A stretch of DNA of 64,000 bases from Xanthomonas sp. Leaf148 (GCF_001423585.1 NZ_LMOP01000008.1:980982-1044981), one strand, 5' to 3'; positions 9,035-20,588 are shown, counted from the stretch's first letter. The notes: generated from the letters alone by a model not told the origin. Made by a program: numbers and translations.

Positions 9035-9952
9035 ATGAGCAGCAGATACACCCCGTCCGAAATGGCCCAAGCGCTTGGCGCCGGGCTGTTGTCGTTTCCG
9101 GTGACCCATTTCGATGCCGACCTGGCCTTCGACGAACCCGCCTATCGCAGCAATCTGGACTGGCTGTCCTCGCATCCGGCCGCCGGCCTGTTTGCGGCGG
9201 GCGGCACCGGCGAGCTGTTTTCGCTGACGCTGGACGAAGTGAACCGCGCCGTGCGCGCAGCCGTCACCGAGACTGCCGGCCGCATGCCGGTGATCGCCCC
9301 GGCCGGCTATGGCACTGCGATTGCGATCGAGATGGCGCAGGCCGCCGAGCGCAACGATGCCGACGGCATCCTGCTGTTTCCGCCGTACCTCACCGAGTGC
9401 GATGCCGACGGAGTGGCCGACCATGTCGAGCGCGTCTGCAAGGCGACCAGCCTGGGCGTGATCGTCTACGGCCGTGCCAATGCCAAGCTCGACGATGTGA
9501 CGCTGGCGCGCGTGGCCGAGCGGTGCCCCAACCTGGTGGGCTACAAGGACGGCATCGGCGATGTGGATCGCATGACCCGCATCTATGCGCGGCTGGGCGA
9601 CCGGCTGTTGTACGTGGGCGGCCTGCCCACCGCCGAAACCTTCGCGCTGCCGTATCTGGAAATGGGCGTGACCACGTATTCGTCGGCCATCTTCAATTTC
9701 CTGCCCGAGTGGGCGCTGGCGTTCTATGCGGCGGTGCGCGCGCGCGACCACGCCACCATCTACCGCGAGCTCAACGACTTCGTGTTGCCGTACACGGTGC
9801 TGCGCAATCGTCGCGCCGGTTATGCGGTGTCTATCGTCAAGGCCGGCATGCGCGCGGTTGGCCGCCCGGCCGGTCCGGTACGCACGCCATTGGCTGATCT
9901 CAATGAAGACGAATTCGCGCAGCTCAAACAACTGATCGGAGGCCGCCGCTGA
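9035..9952 (+). CDS. kdgD: 5-dehydro-4-deoxyglucarate dehydratase
   Basis: The 305-residue enzyme belongs to the DHDPS/NAL aldolase-fold family. The motif [13 protein letters not shown] corresponds to the G-x-x-GE substrate loop, and [11 protein letters not shown] contains the Schiff-base lysine. KdgD converts 5-keto-4-deoxy-D-glucarate to 2,5-dioxopentanoate with loss of water and CO2. The pathway assignment is firm because the next gene encodes the aldehyde dehydrogenase that would oxidise that product, and gudD and garD, which make the substrate, follow in the same direction. An upstream GGAGCG (about 9020-9026) serves as ribosome binding site. Translation is coupled to the next gene through TGATG at 9950-9954. 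Confidence 0.92.
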   Translation: MSSRYTPSEMAQALGAGLLSFPVTHFDADLAFDEPAYRSNLDWLSSHPAAGLFAAGGTGELFSLTLDEVNRAVRAAVTETAGRMPVIAPAGYGTAIAIEMAQAAERNDADGILLFPPYLTECDADGVADHVERVCKATSLGVIVYGRANAKLDDVTLARVAERCPNLVGYKDGIGDVDRMTRIYARLGDRLLYVGGLPTAETFALPYLEMGVTTYSSAIFNFLPEWALAFYAAVRARDHATIYRELNDFVLPYTVLRNRRAGYAVSIVKAGMRAVGRPAGPVRTPLADLNEDEFAQLKQLIGGRR

Positions 9953-11532
9953 TGCACACCCTCAAGGGCGAATCGCTGATCGGGCAGCGCAGCGTGCGCG
10001 GCGCCGGGGCGGAATTTCATGCGGTGGATGCGGCCAGCGGCGCGGCATTGCAGCCGGCGTTCGGTTCGGTGAGTGCACAGGATCTGCAGCAGGCCTGCGC
10101 GCTGGCGCAGGCGGCGTTCGACACCTATCGCGAAACGCCGCTGGAAGCGCGCGCGGTCTTTCTGGAAACCATCGCCGAGCAGATTCTGGCGTTGGGCGAT
10201 GCATTGATCGAACGCGCCATGTGCGAAAGCGGCCTGCCGCGCCCGCGTCTGGAAGGCGAGCGCGGACGCACCGTTGGCCAGCTGCGTCTGTTCGCCAACG
10301 TGGTGCGCGAAGGCAGCTGGCTGCAGGCCCGCATCGACCCCGCGCTGCCGCAACGCACGCCGTTGCCGCGCGCGGATCTGCGCCAGCGGCATATCGCACT
10401 GGGGCCGGTGGCGGTGTTCGGCGCCAGTAATTTCCCGCTCGCATTCTCGGTGGCCGGTGGCGATACCGCGTCGGCATTGGCGGCCGGTTGCCCGGTGGTG
10501 GTCAAGGCGCACAGTGCGCATCCGGGCACGTCGGAATTGGTGGGCCGTGCGATCCAGGCGGCGGTGGCGCAGTGCGGGCTGCCCGAAGGCGTGTTCTCGC
10601 TGCTGTTCGACGCCGGCATCGAGATCGGTGCGCACCTGGTGGCCGACGCGCGCATCAAGGCGGTGGGTTTCACCGGCTCGCGTGCTGGCGGCATGGCGTT
10701 GGTCAAGATCGCTTCCGCACGCCGCAAGCCGATTCCGGTGTATGCGGAGATGAGTGCGATCAATCCGGTGTATCTGCTGCCGCAGGCGCTACAGGCGCGT
10801 GCATCCGATCTGGGCAAAGCGTTCGTCGGCTCGCTGACCTTGGGCGCGGGGCAGTTCTGCACCAACCCCGGCTTGCTGCTGGCGATCGATTCACCGGCGC
10901 TGGATGCGTTTATCGCGTCGGCCACGCAAACGCTGCACGCGGTGTCGCCGGCAGCAATGCTCACCGCAGGCATTGGCCAGGCCTATGCGCAGGGTGTGCA
11001 GCGTCTGGCCGCGCATCCGCAGGTCAGCACGCTGGCACGTGGCGCCGCACCGGAAGCGGGTCGCTGCCCGGCCGCATTGTTCGGCACCGACGCCGATGCC
11101 TTTCTGGCCGATGAGGCGCTGCAGGCCGAAGTCTTCGGTGCCTCCTCGCTGCTGGTGCGTTGCAAGGACATCGATCAGCTGCGCGCGCTGAGCGAGCACC
11201 TGGAAGGCCAGCTCACCGCCACCTTGCACATGGATGCAGCCGATACCGACCTGGCCGCCGCGTTGCTGCCGGTGCTGGAACGCAAGGCCGGGCGCATCCT
11301 GGTCAACGACTGGCCCACCGGTGTGGAGGTCTGCCACGCGATGGTGCATGGCGGCCCGTTCCCGGCCACCTCCGACAGCCGCAGCACCTCGGTGGGCACG
11401 CTGGCGATCGATCGCTTCCTGCGCCCGGTCTGCTACCAGGATCTGCCGGCCGCGCTATTGCCCGCTGCAGTGGCGCACGGCAACCCACTCGGACTGTGGC
11501 GACGCGTCGATGGCGCGCTGGGACACGACTGA
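9952..11532 (+). CDS. 2,5-dioxopentanoate (alpha-ketoglutarate semialdehyde) dehydrogenase
   Basis: This 526-residue aldehyde dehydrogenase has the catalytic Cys in [12 protein letters not shown], a cofactor-binding segment around [19 protein letters not shown], and the general-base region near GFTGSRAGG. Length and motifs fit the NADP-dependent ketoglutarate-semialdehyde dehydrogenases found with kdgD. It would oxidise 2,5-dioxopentanoate to 2-oxoglutarate, delivering the aldaric-acid carbon to the TCA cycle in the cytoplasm. The start codon overlaps the kdgD stop (TGATG). A 116-bp gap follows before the transporter gene. Confidence 0.9.
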   Translation: MHTLKGESLIGQRSVRGAGAEFHAVDAASGAALQPAFGSVSAQDLQQACALAQAAFDTYRETPLEARAVFLETIAEQILALGDALIERAMCESGLPRPRLEGERGRTVGQLRLFANVVREGSWLQARIDPALPQRTPLPRADLRQRHIALGPVAVFGASNFPLAFSVAGGDTASALAAGCPVVVKAHSAHPGTSELVGRAIQAAVAQCGLPEGVFSLLFDAGIEIGAHLVADARIKAVGFTGSRAGGMALVKIASARRKPIPVYAEMSAINPVYLLPQALQARASDLGKAFVGSLTLGAGQFCTNPGLLLAIDSPALDAFIASATQTLHAVSPAAMLTAGIGQAYAQGVQRLAAHPQVSTLARGAAPEAGRCPAALFGTDADAFLADEALQAEVFGASSLLVRCKDIDQLRALSEHLEGQLTATLHMDAADTDLAAALLPVLERKAGRILVNDWPTGVEVCHAMVHGGPFPATSDSRSTSVGTLAIDRFLRPVCYQDLPAALLPAAVAHGNPLGLWRRVDGALGHD

Positions 11533-11648
11533 CAGCAGCGGCGGCAACGATGCCTGAGGCGTGCCGGAGGAGGGTCCGGTGCGCCATCTGCAGGCGCCAC
11601 TTGGAGTACCGGAGCGCAGTGCGCTTCCATCGTCATAGGTGAGGAACG

Positions 11649-13028
11649 ATGATGGCTATCGATTCAAAGACAGTCGATTCAACGACGGTTCCGCGCAGGC
11701 GCTACCTGATCTTGCTGATGTTGTTCGTGGTGACCACGATCAACTATGCAGATCGCGCCACCTTGTCCATCGCCGGTTCCGCAGTCCAGGATGCGCTGGG
11801 CATCGACGCGCTGCAGATGGGTTTCATTTTTTCTGCGTTCGGTTGGGCGTATGTGGCCGGGCAGATTCCCGGCGGCTGGTTGCTCGATCGCTTCGGCTCG
11901 CGGCGCGTGTACGGCCTGTCGCTGCTGATCTGGTCGCTGTTCACCGCCTTGCAGGGCTTTATCGATTGGGTGCCGGTGACCTGGGCGGTCACCACCTTGT
12001 TCGTGCTGCGCTTTCTGGTCGGCATTGCCGAAGCGCCGTCCTTCCCGGGCAATAGCCGCATCGTGGCGGCGTGGTTTCCTACCGCCGAGCGTGGCCTGGC
12101 CGCGTCGATCTTCAATTCCGCGCAGTACTTCGCCACCGTGGCCTTCGCCCCGCTGATGGGTTGGCTGGTGCACGCCTGGGGCTGGGAACACGTGTTTCTG
12201 GTGATGGGCGCGGCAGGTGTGTTGCTGGCGCTGGTATGGCGCAAGACCATCTATGCCCCGCGCGAACATCCGCGCTTGAGCGCGCAGGAGCTGGACTATA
12301 TCCAGCGCAACGGCGCGCTGGTGGACATGGAGCAGGGCAACAAGCCCGGTAGCCAGCCCAAGGGCACGCAATGGCATTACGCCAAACAGCTGTTGTGCAA
12401 CCGCATGTTGCTGGGCGTGTACATCGGCCAATACTGCATCACCACGCTGACGTACTTCTTCCTGACCTGGTTTCCGGTGTATCTGGTCAAGGAGCGCGGC
12501 ATGTCGATCCTGGAAGCCGGCTTTGTGGCCTCCTTGCCGGCGGTGTGCGGCTTTATCGGCGGCGTGCTGGGCGGCTATGTGTCCGACCGCATGGTGCGGC
12601 GTGGCTATTCGCTCACCGTCTCGCGCAAGACGCCCATCGTGGTCGGCATGTTGATGTCGGTGACGATGATCGGCTGCAACTACGTGCAGGCCGAATGGAT
12701 GGTGGTGGGGCTGATGGCGCTGGCCTTCTTCGGCAAGGGCATCGGCGCACTCGGCTGGGCGGTGGTGGCCGACACCTCGCCCAAGGAAATTGCCGGCCTG
12801 TCCGGTGGCCTGTTCAATACCTTCGGCAACATCGCCGGCATCACCACGCCGATCGTGATCGGCTACATCGTGTCCACCACCGGCACCTTCGAATGGGCGC
12901 TGGTGTTCGTCGGGCTCAATGCCTTGCTGGCGGTGGTGTCCTATCTGGTGGTGGTGGGCGAAATCAAGCGCGTGGAACTCAAGGCGCCGCCCGGCGGCCC
13001 GTCCATGCCCGTGCCCGCACCGCTGTGA
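11649..13028 (+). CDS. MFS transporter, anion:cation symporter family (glucarate/galactarate uptake)
   Basis: The 459-residue protein has about 12 hydrophobic segments. Its N-terminus, [20 protein letters not shown] then RATLSIA, is characteristic of the GudP / D-galactonate branch of the major facilitator superfamily. The loop [15 protein letters not shown] is the MFS signature between helices 2 and 3. It most likely imports glucarate and/or galactarate across the inner membrane, with the OprD-type porin at 14480-15751 serving the outer membrane. Two ATGs are adjacent (11649 and 11652); GAGGAA at 11641-11646 favours the second slightly. It ends 19 bp before gudD. Confidence 0.9.
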   Translation: MMAIDSKTVDSTTVPRRRYLILLMLFVVTTINYADRATLSIAGSAVQDALGIDALQMGFIFSAFGWAYVAGQIPGGWLLDRFGSRRVYGLSLLIWSLFTALQGFIDWVPVTWAVTTLFVLRFLVGIAEAPSFPGNSRIVAAWFPTAERGLAASIFNSAQYFATVAFAPLMGWLVHAWGWEHVFLVMGAAGVLLALVWRKTIYAPREHPRLSAQELDYIQRNGALVDMEQGNKPGSQPKGTQWHYAKQLLCNRMLLGVYIGQYCITTLTYFFLTWFPVYLVKERGMSILEAGFVASLPAVCGFIGGVLGGYVSDRMVRRGYSLTVSRKTPIVVGMLMSVTMIGCNYVQAEWMVVGLMALAFFGKGIGALGWAVVADTSPKEIAGLSGGLFNTFGNIAGITTPIVIGYIVSTTGTFEWALVFVGLNALLAVVSYLVVVGEIKRVELKAPPGGPSMPVPAPL

Positions 13029-13047
13029 CCGTCTTCGGAGATTTTCG

Positions 13048-14403
13048 ATGAATATCCACACCGCACCTGCAAGCATCGGCGCCACGCCGCGCATCACCGA
13101 CATCCGCGTGGTACCGGTCGCCGGCCAGGACAGCATGCTGCTGAACCTCAGTGGCGCGCACGCGCCGTATTTCACCCGCAATGTGCTGGTGCTGCGCGAT
13201 TCGTCCGGCCGCACCGGCGTGGGCGAAGTGCCTGGCGGCGCGGCCATCGCCGGCTTGCTGCACGAGGCGGCGCCGCTCATTCGCGACCGCTCCATCGCCG
13301 AGTATCAACGCATCCTCAATCAGGTGCGCACCGCGTTTGCCGACCGCGACAGCGCCGGACGTGGTCTGCAGACCTTCGATCTGCGCATCACCATCCACGC
13401 GGTGACCGCCATCGAATCGGCGTTGCTGGATCTGCTGGGGCAATTCCTCGATCAACCGGTCGCTGCCCTGCTCGGCGAAGGCCAGCAACGCGACGCGGTG
13501 GATGTGCTGGGTTATCTGTTCTTCATCGGCGACCGGCGCAAAACCGGGCTCGACTATCGCGACGGCAGCGGTGCCCGCGATGACTGGGAGGCGGTGCGCG
13601 ACCAGGAAGCCTTGACGCCGGCATCGGTCGTGCGCCTGGCCGAAGCGGCCTACGAAAAATACGGCTTTCGCGACTTCAAGCTCAAAGGCGGCGTATTGCG
13701 TGGCGAAGACGAAATCGATGCCATTCACGCGTTGCACGAACGTTTTCCGCAGGCACGCATCACGCTGGACCCCAATGGCGCGTGGTCGCTGGATCAGGCC
13801 ATTGCCCTGTGCCGCGACATGCACGGCGTGATGGCCTATGCCGAAGACCCGTGCGGTGCGCAGGAGGGGTATTCCGGCCGCGAGATCATGGCCGAGTTCC
13901 GTCGCGCCACCGGCTTGCCGACCGCCACCAACATGATCGCCACCGACTGGCGGCAGATGGGCCACGCCATCCAGCTGCAATCGGTGGATATCCCGCTGGC
14001 CGACCCGCATTTCTGGACGTTGCAAGGCTCGGTGCGGGTGGCGCAACTGTGCCGCGACTGGGGCCTGACCTGGGGCTCGCACTCCAACAACCACTTCGAT
14101 ATTTCGCTGGCGATGTTCACCCACGTGGCCGCCGCAGCGCCGGGGCAGGTGACCGCGATCGACACGCACTGGATCTGGCAGGACGGCCAACGCCTGACCC
14201 ATCACCCGTTGCAGATCGTCGGTGGCCAGATCCAGGTGCCGGCAAAGCCCGGTTTGGGTGTCGAACTCGATATGGATGCGCTGGAAGCGGCGCATCGCAC
14301 TTACCAAAATCTGAGCCTGGGCGCGCGCGATGATGCTGCCGCGATGCAGGCCTTGATTCCCAACTGGACCTTCGACAACAAGCGCCCGTGCCTGGTGCGC
14401 TAA
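13048..14403 (+). CDS. gudD: Glucarate dehydratase
   Basis: The 451-residue enzyme belongs to the enolase superfamily (glucarate dehydratase subgroup). Visible landmarks are [10 protein letters not shown] (the KxK catalytic motif), [13 protein letters not shown] and AYAEDPCG (metal ligands), [11 protein letters not shown], and the HSNNHFDIS segment with the catalytic His. It dehydrates D-glucarate to 5-keto-4-deoxyglucarate, the KdgD substrate. The frame is open upstream into the transporter gene, but CGGAG at 13036-13040 and homology select the ATG at 13048. Length matches the E. coli enzyme closely. Confidence 0.94.
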   Translation: MNIHTAPASIGATPRITDIRVVPVAGQDSMLLNLSGAHAPYFTRNVLVLRDSSGRTGVGEVPGGAAIAGLLHEAAPLIRDRSIAEYQRILNQVRTAFADRDSAGRGLQTFDLRITIHAVTAIESALLDLLGQFLDQPVAALLGEGQQRDAVDVLGYLFFIGDRRKTGLDYRDGSGARDDWEAVRDQEALTPASVVRLAEAAYEKYGFRDFKLKGGVLRGEDEIDAIHALHERFPQARITLDPNGAWSLDQAIALCRDMHGVMAYAEDPCGAQEGYSGREIMAEFRRATGLPTATNMIATDWRQMGHAIQLQSVDIPLADPHFWTLQGSVRVAQLCRDWGLTWGSHSNNHFDISLAMFTHVAAAAPGQVTAIDTHWIWQDGQRLTHHPLQIVGGQIQVPAKPGLGVELDMDALEAAHRTYQNLSLGARDDAAAMQALIPNWTFDNKRPCLVR

Positions 14404-14479
14404 CCGTGCGGTGGCTGCAGCCGAATGCACGGCATGCAGCGGCTGCGTCCAAGAGGTCTGGCAGGTGGAGAGCTGGTCG

Positions 14480-15751
14480 ATGAAACATGTAATGGCACTC
14501 GGCAGCGCGGCGCTGCTGGCGGTCGGTGCGGGCGGACGTGCGCGTGCGCAGGAACCGGACGCAGGATTCTGGAATGGCGCAACGGCCGAGGTCACCGCGC
14601 TCAACTTCTATTACAACCGCGATTTCCGCAGCGGCGAAGGGCAGGGCAAGCGTGCCGAATGGGCGCAGGGCGTCGTGGTGGATGCCAAGAGCGGCTACAC
14701 GCACGGCCCTATCGGAGTAGGGCTGGATCTGCTCGGCATCGGTGATTTGAAGCTCGATGGCGTGCGCGCCGAAGGCGGCACCGGCCTGCTGCCCAATAAC
14801 GACGACGGCACCGCGCAACATGCACTGACGCGAGTGGCGCCGACGCTCAAACTGCGTGCCTCGCAGACCGAATTGAAGTGGGGCAGCTTCATTCCCAACG
14901 AGCCGCTGGTGCGCGCCAGCATCACCCGCATCATGCCGGAGACGTTTCAAGGCGTGACGCTGGAATCCAAGGACGTGCCCAAGCTCGATCTGCTGTTGGC
15001 CCGCTTCACCAGCGCCTGGTACCGCGACGGCGACTCGCGCGTGCCGATCACCTTGACCAACAAGAACCGTCGCTTTCTGGGCACGCCGGATTCGGATGCG
15101 TTGAATCTGGTCTCGGCTACCTACAGCGTTGCACCCGGCACGCAGCTGCGCTATCAGGGCGCGGTGATGGAAGACATCTACCGGCAGCAGCTCTACAACC
15201 TGATCCAGACCCATAAATTCGGCAAGGATCAGTTGCGTGTGGACCTGCGCTATTTCCGCACCGATGACATCGGCCAATCGCGTGCCGGGCCGATCGACAA
15301 CCGCATGTTCAGCAGCATGCTGTCCTGGCGCACGGGTGGGCAGGAATTCGGCGCCGGCTATCAACGCCTATCCGGCCCCAGTGCCATGCCCTGGCCGGGC
15401 GGCACCGATGGCAATGTCTTCAACTGGACCTTCATCAACGACTTTCTCGAACGCGGCGAGCGCAGCTGGCAGCTGCGTTACAGCATCGATGGCAAGAGCA
15501 TCGGCATCCCCGGGCTCAGCGTCATGGCGCGCTACATCAGCGGCGACCATGCACAGCCGGCAACCTATGCCGGCGAAGGCCGCGAATGGGCCCGGGATGT
15601 CTTGACCACCTATCAATTCCAGAGCGAGCGCTTCAAGCATGTGAGCGTCATTTGGTTCAACGGCACCTTCCGCTCCAATTACCAGCGCAATGTCGATGAA
15701 AACCGCTTGATCCTGCAGTACCGCCGTCAGTTCGACAGCCCCGACCGGTAA
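14480..15751 (+). CDS. OprD-family outer-membrane porin
   Basis: The 423-residue protein starts [18 protein letters not shown] with a signal peptide cleaved near ARAQ. The mature part opens with [20 protein letters not shown] and continues with barrel-like alternation, as in OprD-type substrate-specific porins. The family moves acidic small molecules, including sugar acids, through the outer membrane, so placement between gudD and garD points to aldaric acid uptake. The start at 14480 is preceded by GGTGGAG at about 14464-14470. Its stop TAA overlaps an ATG at 15751 that is in frame with garD. Confidence 0.85.
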   Translation: MKHVMALGSAALLAVGAGGRARAQEPDAGFWNGATAEVTALNFYYNRDFRSGEGQGKRAEWAQGVVVDAKSGYTHGPIGVGLDLLGIGDLKLDGVRAEGGTGLLPNNDDGTAQHALTRVAPTLKLRASQTELKWGSFIPNEPLVRASITRIMPETFQGVTLESKDVPKLDLLLARFTSAWYRDGDSRVPITLTNKNRRFLGTPDSDALNLVSATYSVAPGTQLRYQGAVMEDIYRQQLYNLIQTHKFGKDQLRVDLRYFRTDDIGQSRAGPIDNRMFSSMLSWRTGGQEFGAGYQRLSGPSAMPWPGGTDGNVFNWTFINDFLERGERSWQLRYSIDGKSIGIPGLSVMARYISGDHAQPATYAGEGREWARDVLTTYQFQSERFKHVSVIWFNGTFRSNYQRNVDENRLILQYRRQFDSPDR

Positions 15752-15786
15752 TGCACTCCATCCCCGTTTTGCAAGGTAGCCCCACG

Positions 15787-17328
15787 ATGTCCGCAACCCA
15801 GCAACCCACTCGTTGGCTCAGCATTCGCGCCCATGCGCGCGACAACGTCGCCATCGTCGTCAACGATGATGGCGCGCCGGCCGGTGCCACTTTTCCGGAC
15901 GGGCTCACCGCCATCGAACACATTCCGCAGGGCCACAAGATGGCGCTGCTCGACCTGCCCGCCGGCGCGCCGGTGATCCGCCTGGGCGCAGTGATTGGCA
16001 CCGCCAATGCCGACATCGCGCGCGGCGCCTGGGTGAGCGAGCACCTGCTGGACATGCCCGAAGCGCCCGATCTGGCTGCGCTGGATCTGTCGCTGCAAGC
16101 GGCGCCCGCACCCGAGCCCTTGGAGGGCTACACCTTCCAGGGGTATCGCAACCGCGATGGCAGCGTCGGCACGCGCAACATCCTGGGCATCATGACCAGC
16201 GTGCAGTGCGTGGTGGGTGTGCTCGGTCACGCGGTGGACCGCATTCGCACCGAGTTGCTGCCCAAGTATCCCAATGTCGACGACGTGGTGGCGGTCAATC
16301 ACGTCTACGGTTGCGGCGTGGCGATCACCGCGCCCGAAGCCATCATCCCCATCCGCACGTTGCGCAACATCGCGCGCAGCCCCAACTTCGGCGGGCAGGC
16401 GCTGATCGTGGGCCTGGGCTGCGAAAAACTCGCACCCGAGCGCCTGCTGCCGGACGATGCCAGCGCCGACGACAGCGCCGTCTACCGCCTGCAGGAAGCC
16501 AGCCTGGGGTTTGCCGACATGGTGGGCTCGATCATGGCCATGGCCGAAGAGCGTTTGCGCCATCTGGACCTGCGTCGCCGCGAAACCGTGCCGGCCAGCG
16601 AACTGGTGGTGGGCATGCAATGCGGCGGCAGCGATGCGTTTTCCGGCGTCACCGCCAACCCGGGTCTGGGCGTGGCTGCCGACCTGCTGGTGCGCGCCGG
16701 TGCTACGGTGATGTTCTCGGAAAATACCGAAGTGCGCGACGGCATCCACCTGCTGGTGCCGCGCGCCGCCACTGCCGAGGTGGCCAAGGCGCTGGTGCGC
16801 GAAATGGCCTGGTACGACGCCTACCTGGCGCGCGGCCAGGCCGACCGCAGCGCCAACACCACGCCCGGCAACAAGAAGGGCGGGCTGGCCAACATCGTCG
16901 AAAAGGCAATGGGCTCGATCGCCAAATCCGGCGCCTCGCCGATCAATGGCGTGGTGCCGCCCGGCGAGCGCGTCAAAGGACGCGGGCTGCAGTACTGCGC
17001 CACCCCGGCCAGCGATTTCGTTTGCGGCACGCTGCAGGTGGCGGCCGGCATGAATCTGCATGTCTTCACCACCGGGCGCGGTACGCCGTACGGCCTGGGC
17101 ATGGTGCCGGTGATCAAGGTCGCCACCCGCAGCGAACTGGCGCAGCGCTGGTCCGACCTGATGGACATCGACGCCGGCGGCGTGGCGACCGGCGCCAAGA
17201 CGCTGGAGCAATTGGGCTGGGAGTTGTTTCAGCGCTATCTGGACGTGGCCAGCGGCCAGCCCACCTGGACCGAGCATCACCGCCTGCATAACGATCTGGC
17301 CTTGTTCAATCCGGCGCCGATTACCTAA
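15787..17328 (+). CDS. garD: Galactarate dehydratase
   Basis: The 513-residue protein has an N-terminal SAF-like domain (roughly residues 1-95) and then the UxaA/GarD core, starting [20 protein letters not shown]. Conserved Cys-containing segments include [10 protein letters not shown] and [17 protein letters not shown]. GarD dehydrates galactarate (meso) to 5-keto-4-deoxyglucarate, which KdgD then processes. Galactarate can arise from pectin galacturonate, which suits a plant-associated host. The frame begins at 15751, overlapping the porin stop. I prefer the ATG at 15787, where similarity to the family begins and AAGG lies upstream; the earlier start would add 12 residues. Confidence 0.93.
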   Translation: MSATQQPTRWLSIRAHARDNVAIVVNDDGAPAGATFPDGLTAIEHIPQGHKMALLDLPAGAPVIRLGAVIGTANADIARGAWVSEHLLDMPEAPDLAALDLSLQAAPAPEPLEGYTFQGYRNRDGSVGTRNILGIMTSVQCVVGVLGHAVDRIRTELLPKYPNVDDVVAVNHVYGCGVAITAPEAIIPIRTLRNIARSPNFGGQALIVGLGCEKLAPERLLPDDASADDSAVYRLQEASLGFADMVGSIMAMAEERLRHLDLRRRETVPASELVVGMQCGGSDAFSGVTANPGLGVAADLLVRAGATVMFSENTEVRDGIHLLVPRAATAEVAKALVREMAWYDAYLARGQADRSANTTPGNKKGGLANIVEKAMGSIAKSGASPINGVVPPGERVKGRGLQYCATPASDFVCGTLQVAAGMNLHVFTTGRGTPYGLGMVPVIKVATRSELAQRWSDLMDIDAGGVATGAKTLEQLGWELFQRYLDVASGQPTWTEHHRLHNDLALFNPAPIT

Positions 17329-18032
17329 TCCTGCTGGTTTGCGCGTCTCTGCGTTCCCGGGCAGCGGCACGACACAGCCCTTGGCGCGACTGTTCCGCTG
17401 CCGCGCAGGCGTGGTCGGTTTTTCAGAGTCGGTGTGGACCGTGCAGAGTCGGTGTGGGCGGTGTGGTGCTACGCGTCTTCGGTGTCGTGAGCGCATCCGC
17501 GCGTCGTGACGACTGCGCGCCATCTCTCGCATCCCTGGAGCATCGCAGCGACGCAGCGCTTGCCGCGCCATGGCGCCAGTCACTTAACGGGGCTTCGCCC
17601 GGACCCTCACCCCAACCCTCTCCCGCAGAAGAGGGCCTAGCGTTCCCAGCAACAAAGGGGCTCGCCACTTCCCTTCTCCAATCGGCAGAAGATGCCCTCG
17701 TGGCGGGTGAGGGCTCACTGTTCCCTTCTCCCGCCGGGAGAAGGTGCCCCGAAGGGGCGGATGAGGGTACGTGCGCAGCCTCATCCGCCATGTCACGCAG
17801 CCGCCAACAACGCACACGGACAGCCGCACCGAAACCATCGCGCGTAGGCGAAAACAAACAGCCACGGCCACCATCACCATTACCACCATCGCAAGATACC
17901 CAAGCCACCACGCAACCCGCCGCTACGCCACCAGCCACCGCCCTCGCGCCGTCACCGCAGATCCTCCCATTCGCCCGTCAACGGCATGCGCCGATACAAT
18001 GCGCGTTCGTTTTCAGTGTTGACGGAGTCGCC
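17329..18032. other. Gene-poor interval between garD and ridA
   Basis: This 704-bp gap contains no convincing gene. An open frame continuous with ridA runs through it, but its translation is low-complexity and follows the repeat DNA. Two direct copies of CAGAGTCGGTGTGG lie near 17424-17460, and palindromic repeats fill 17603-17770. A plausible -10 box TACAAT at 17995-18000 sits just before ridA. Confidence 0.6.
17603..17770. repeat. Inverted-repeat intergenic element (CCCTCACCCC...GGGTGAGGG type)
   Basis: CCCTCACCCCAACCCTCTCC at the left is answered by GGGAGAAGGTGCCCC and GGATGAGGG at 17738-17768, so the segment can fold on itself. A nested GCCCCGAAGGGGC hairpin lies at the right end. A second pair around TTCCCTTCTCC appears internally. 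It has the character of a repetitive extragenic palindrome, and no protein is encoded. Confidence 0.6.
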
Positions 18033-18413
18033 ATGTCCCAGATCATCCATACCGACCAGGCGCCTGCCGCCATCGGCCCTTACTCGCAGGCAGTGCGCGC
18101 CGGCAACACCGTGTATTTCTCCGGGCAGATCCCGCTGGATCCGGCCACCGGCGAGATCGTGCCGGGCGACATTGGTGCGCAGGCGCGCCGCGCGTTCGAC
18201 AACCTCAAGGCCGTGGCTGAAGCCGCCGGTGGCTCGCTCGACAAGATCGTGCGTCTGGGTCTGTATCTCACCGACCTGGGCCAGTTCGCCGCCGTCAATG
18301 CGGTGATGCAGGACTACTTCCAGGCCCCGTTCCCGGCGCGTTCCACCATCGAAGTCTCCGGCCTGCCGAAGGGCGCCGGTTTCGAAGTCGATGCGGTGAT
18401 GGTGCTCGAGTGA
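18033..18413 (+). CDS. ridA: RidA family reactive intermediate deaminase
   Basis: The 126-residue protein matches the YjgF/YER057c/UK114 family in length and motifs: IGPYSQAVRAGNTVYFSGQI near the start, the arginine-containing FPARSTIEVSGLPKGA near the end, and a C-terminal E of the active cleft. RidA hydrolyses reactive 2-aminoacrylate-type enamines released by PLP enzymes, protecting them in the cytoplasm. The ATG at 18033 is chosen because similarity starts there and GGAG (18023-18026) lies seven bases upstream. It is followed after 25 bp by recG in the same direction. Confidence 0.94.
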   Translation: MSQIIHTDQAPAAIGPYSQAVRAGNTVYFSGQIPLDPATGEIVPGDIGAQARRAFDNLKAVAEAAGGSLDKIVRLGLYLTDLGQFAAVNAVMQDYFQAPFPARSTIEVSGLPKGAGFEVDAVMVLE

Positions 18414-18438
18414 TCCGGCGCGACTGATCCGACCCGCC

Positions 18439-20583
18439 GTGCCGCGAGCGCGCGTCGCCACGCCGAGCCTGGCCGTCGCCGGCCAGGCTCCGCTGTCCAG
18501 CCTGCCCGGCGTCGGCCCGAAAGTGGCCGACAAGTTCGCCGCGCGCGGCATCCTGAGCGTGCAGGACCTGTGGCTGCATCTGCCGCTGCGGTACGAAGAC
18601 CGTACCCGGCTGACCACGATCGCGCAGTTGCAAAGCGGCGTGCCGGCGCAGATCGAGGGGCGCGTGGAGGCGGTGGAGCGCGGCTTCCGCTTCCGTCCGG
18701 TGCTGCGCGTGGCGATCTCGGACGCCTCGCACGGCAGCGTGGTGCTGCGTTTCTTTCATTTTCGCGCCGCGCAGGTCGCGCAGTTTGCGGTCGGCACGCG
18801 CGTGCGCGTGTTCGGCACGCCCAAGCCCGGCCAGAACGGTTGGGAAATTGTCCATCCCAGTTACCGCGTGCTGGCGGCGGATGAAGACGCGCAACTGGGC
18901 GACAGCCTGGACCCGGTCTATCCGGTGCTCGAAGGCGTCGGCCCGGCCACGCTGCGCAAATTCATCGGCCAGGCGCTCGAGCGGTTGCCGCCAGAAGCCG
19001 CACTGGAATTGCTGCCGCCGCATTGGCTGCAGGACGAACACCTGCCTTCGCTGCGCACTGCATTACTGACCATGCACCGCCCACCGGTGAACACCGACCC
19101 GCAGCAGCTGCTCGCCGGCGGGCACCCGGCACAACAGCGGTTGGCGCTCGAAGAACTGCTTGCGCACCAACTCAGCCTGCGTCGCCAACGCATCGCCCTG
19201 CAGCGGTTCCATGCGCCTGTGTTGCCCGGCAACGGCACGCTGGTGCAGCGGCTGCGCGCCGCATTGCCGTTCCAGCTCACCGGTGCGCAGCAACGCGTGT
19301 TCGAACAGATCGCGCACGACCTGGCGCAGCCCTCGCCGATGCTGCGGCTGGTGCAGGGCGATGTCGGCAGCGGCAAGACCGTGGTTGCGGCCCTGGCAGC
19401 GATGCTGGCGGTGGAGCAGGGCAAGCAGGTCGCACTGGCCGCGCCCACCGAACTGCTGGCCGAGCAACATCTCACCAACCTGCGCGGCTGGCTCGAGCCG
19501 CTAGGTGTGCGCATCGTCTGGCTGGCTGGCAAGGTCACCGGCAAGGCGCGCGCTGCGGCGATGGCCGAGGTCGCCTCCGGCCAGGCCCAGGTGGTGGTCG
19601 GCACGCATGCCTTGATGCAGGAAGCGGTGGTCTTCCACGACCTGGCGCTGGCCATCATCGACGAGCAGCACCGCTTCGGTGTGCATCAGCGTCTGGCACT
19701 GCGCGACAAGGGGGCGGGCGCCGGCAGCGTGCCGCATCAGCTGGTGATGACTGCCACGCCGATCCCGCGCACCCTGGCGATGTCCACCTACGCCGATCTG
19801 GACGTGTCGGCCATCGACGAACTGCCGCCCGGCCGTACGCCGGTGCAGACCATTGTCCTGAGCGCAGAACGGCGCCCCGATCTGGTCGAACGCATCCGCG
19901 CCGCCTGCGCCGAAGGACGGCAGGCATATTGGGTGTGCACGCTCATCGAAGAAAGCGAAGACCCCGGCAAGGCCGCACCGGCTGGCCCGCCGCGCATCGA
20001 AGCGCAGGCTGCCGAAGTCACCTTCGAGGCCTTATCGGCGCAGTTGCCCGGCGTGCGCGTCGCGCTCGTGCATGGCCGCATGAAGCCCGCCGAAAAGCAG
20101 AAGGCCATGCTCGATTTCAAGCAGCGCCGCAGCGATTTGCTGGTCGCCACCACGGTGATCGAAGTCGGCGTGGACGTGCCCAACGCCTCGCTGATGATCA
20201 TCGAAAACGCCGAGCGTCTCGGCTTGGCGCAGCTGCATCAGCTGCGTGGCCGCGTCGGCCGCGGCGCCGCAGCGTCCAGTTGCGTGCTGTTGTATCAGGC
20301 GCCGCTGTCCATGATGGCGCGCCAACGCCTGGAAACCATGCGCCAGACCAACGATGGGTTTGTGATTGCAGAAAAGGATCTGGAATTGCGCGGTCCCGGC
20401 GAATTGCTCGGTACCCGGCAGACTGGTCTGGCCAGCTTCCGCATCGCCGACCTGGCCCGCGACGCCGGGTTGCTGCCGCGCGTGCAGGTGCTGGCCGAGC
20501 GGTTGCTGGCCGAAGCGCCGGAGATTGCCGACCGTGTCGTTGCACGCTGGATCGGCAGCGCAGTGCGGTATGCCGCCGCTTGA
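18439..20583 (+). CDS. recG: ATP-dependent DNA helicase RecG
   Basis: The 714-residue protein has the RecG layout. An N-terminal wedge/OB domain covers about residues 20-200. Two helicase domains follow, with GDVGSGKTVVAAL (Walker A), DEQHRFGV (motif II), TATPIPRTLAMS (motif III) and QLRGRVGRG (motif VI). The C-terminal segment ERLGLAQLHQ through RGPGELLGTRQTG is diagnostic. RecG remodels stalled replication forks and recombination intermediates. Translation starts at a GTG (18439), since no ATG lies ahead of the conserved N-terminus. The stop is followed at once by GGGAATC tandem repeats. Confidence 0.96.
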   Translation: MPRARVATPSLAVAGQAPLSSLPGVGPKVADKFAARGILSVQDLWLHLPLRYEDRTRLTTIAQLQSGVPAQIEGRVEAVERGFRFRPVLRVAISDASHGSVVLRFFHFRAAQVAQFAVGTRVRVFGTPKPGQNGWEIVHPSYRVLAADEDAQLGDSLDPVYPVLEGVGPATLRKFIGQALERLPPEAALELLPPHWLQDEHLPSLRTALLTMHRPPVNTDPQQLLAGGHPAQQRLALEELLAHQLSLRRQRIALQRFHAPVLPGNGTLVQRLRAALPFQLTGAQQRVFEQIAHDLAQPSPMLRLVQGDVGSGKTVVAALAAMLAVEQGKQVALAAPTELLAEQHLTNLRGWLEPLGVRIVWLAGKVTGKARAAAMAEVASGQAQVVVGTHALMQEAVVFHDLALAIIDEQHRFGVHQRLALRDKGAGAGSVPHQLVMTATPIPRTLAMSTYADLDVSAIDELPPGRTPVQTIVLSAERRPDLVERIRAACAEGRQAYWVCTLIEESEDPGKAAPAGPPRIEAQAAEVTFEALSAQLPGVRVALVHGRMKPAEKQKAMLDFKQRRSDLLVATTVIEVGVDVPNASLMIIENAERLGLAQLHQLRGRVGRGAAASSCVLLYQAPLSMMARQRLETMRQTNDGFVIAEKDLELRGPGELLGTRQTGLASFRIADLARDAGLLPRVQVLAERLLAEAPEIADRVVARWIGSAVRYAAA

Positions 20584-20588
20584 GTGGT

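Noticed and set aside
17454..18032. N-terminal extension of ridA through the intergenic repeats
   Set aside because: The extra sequence follows repeat DNA and has low complexity. RidA proteins are about 126-130 residues and start at the ATG at 18033, which has a good ribosome binding site.
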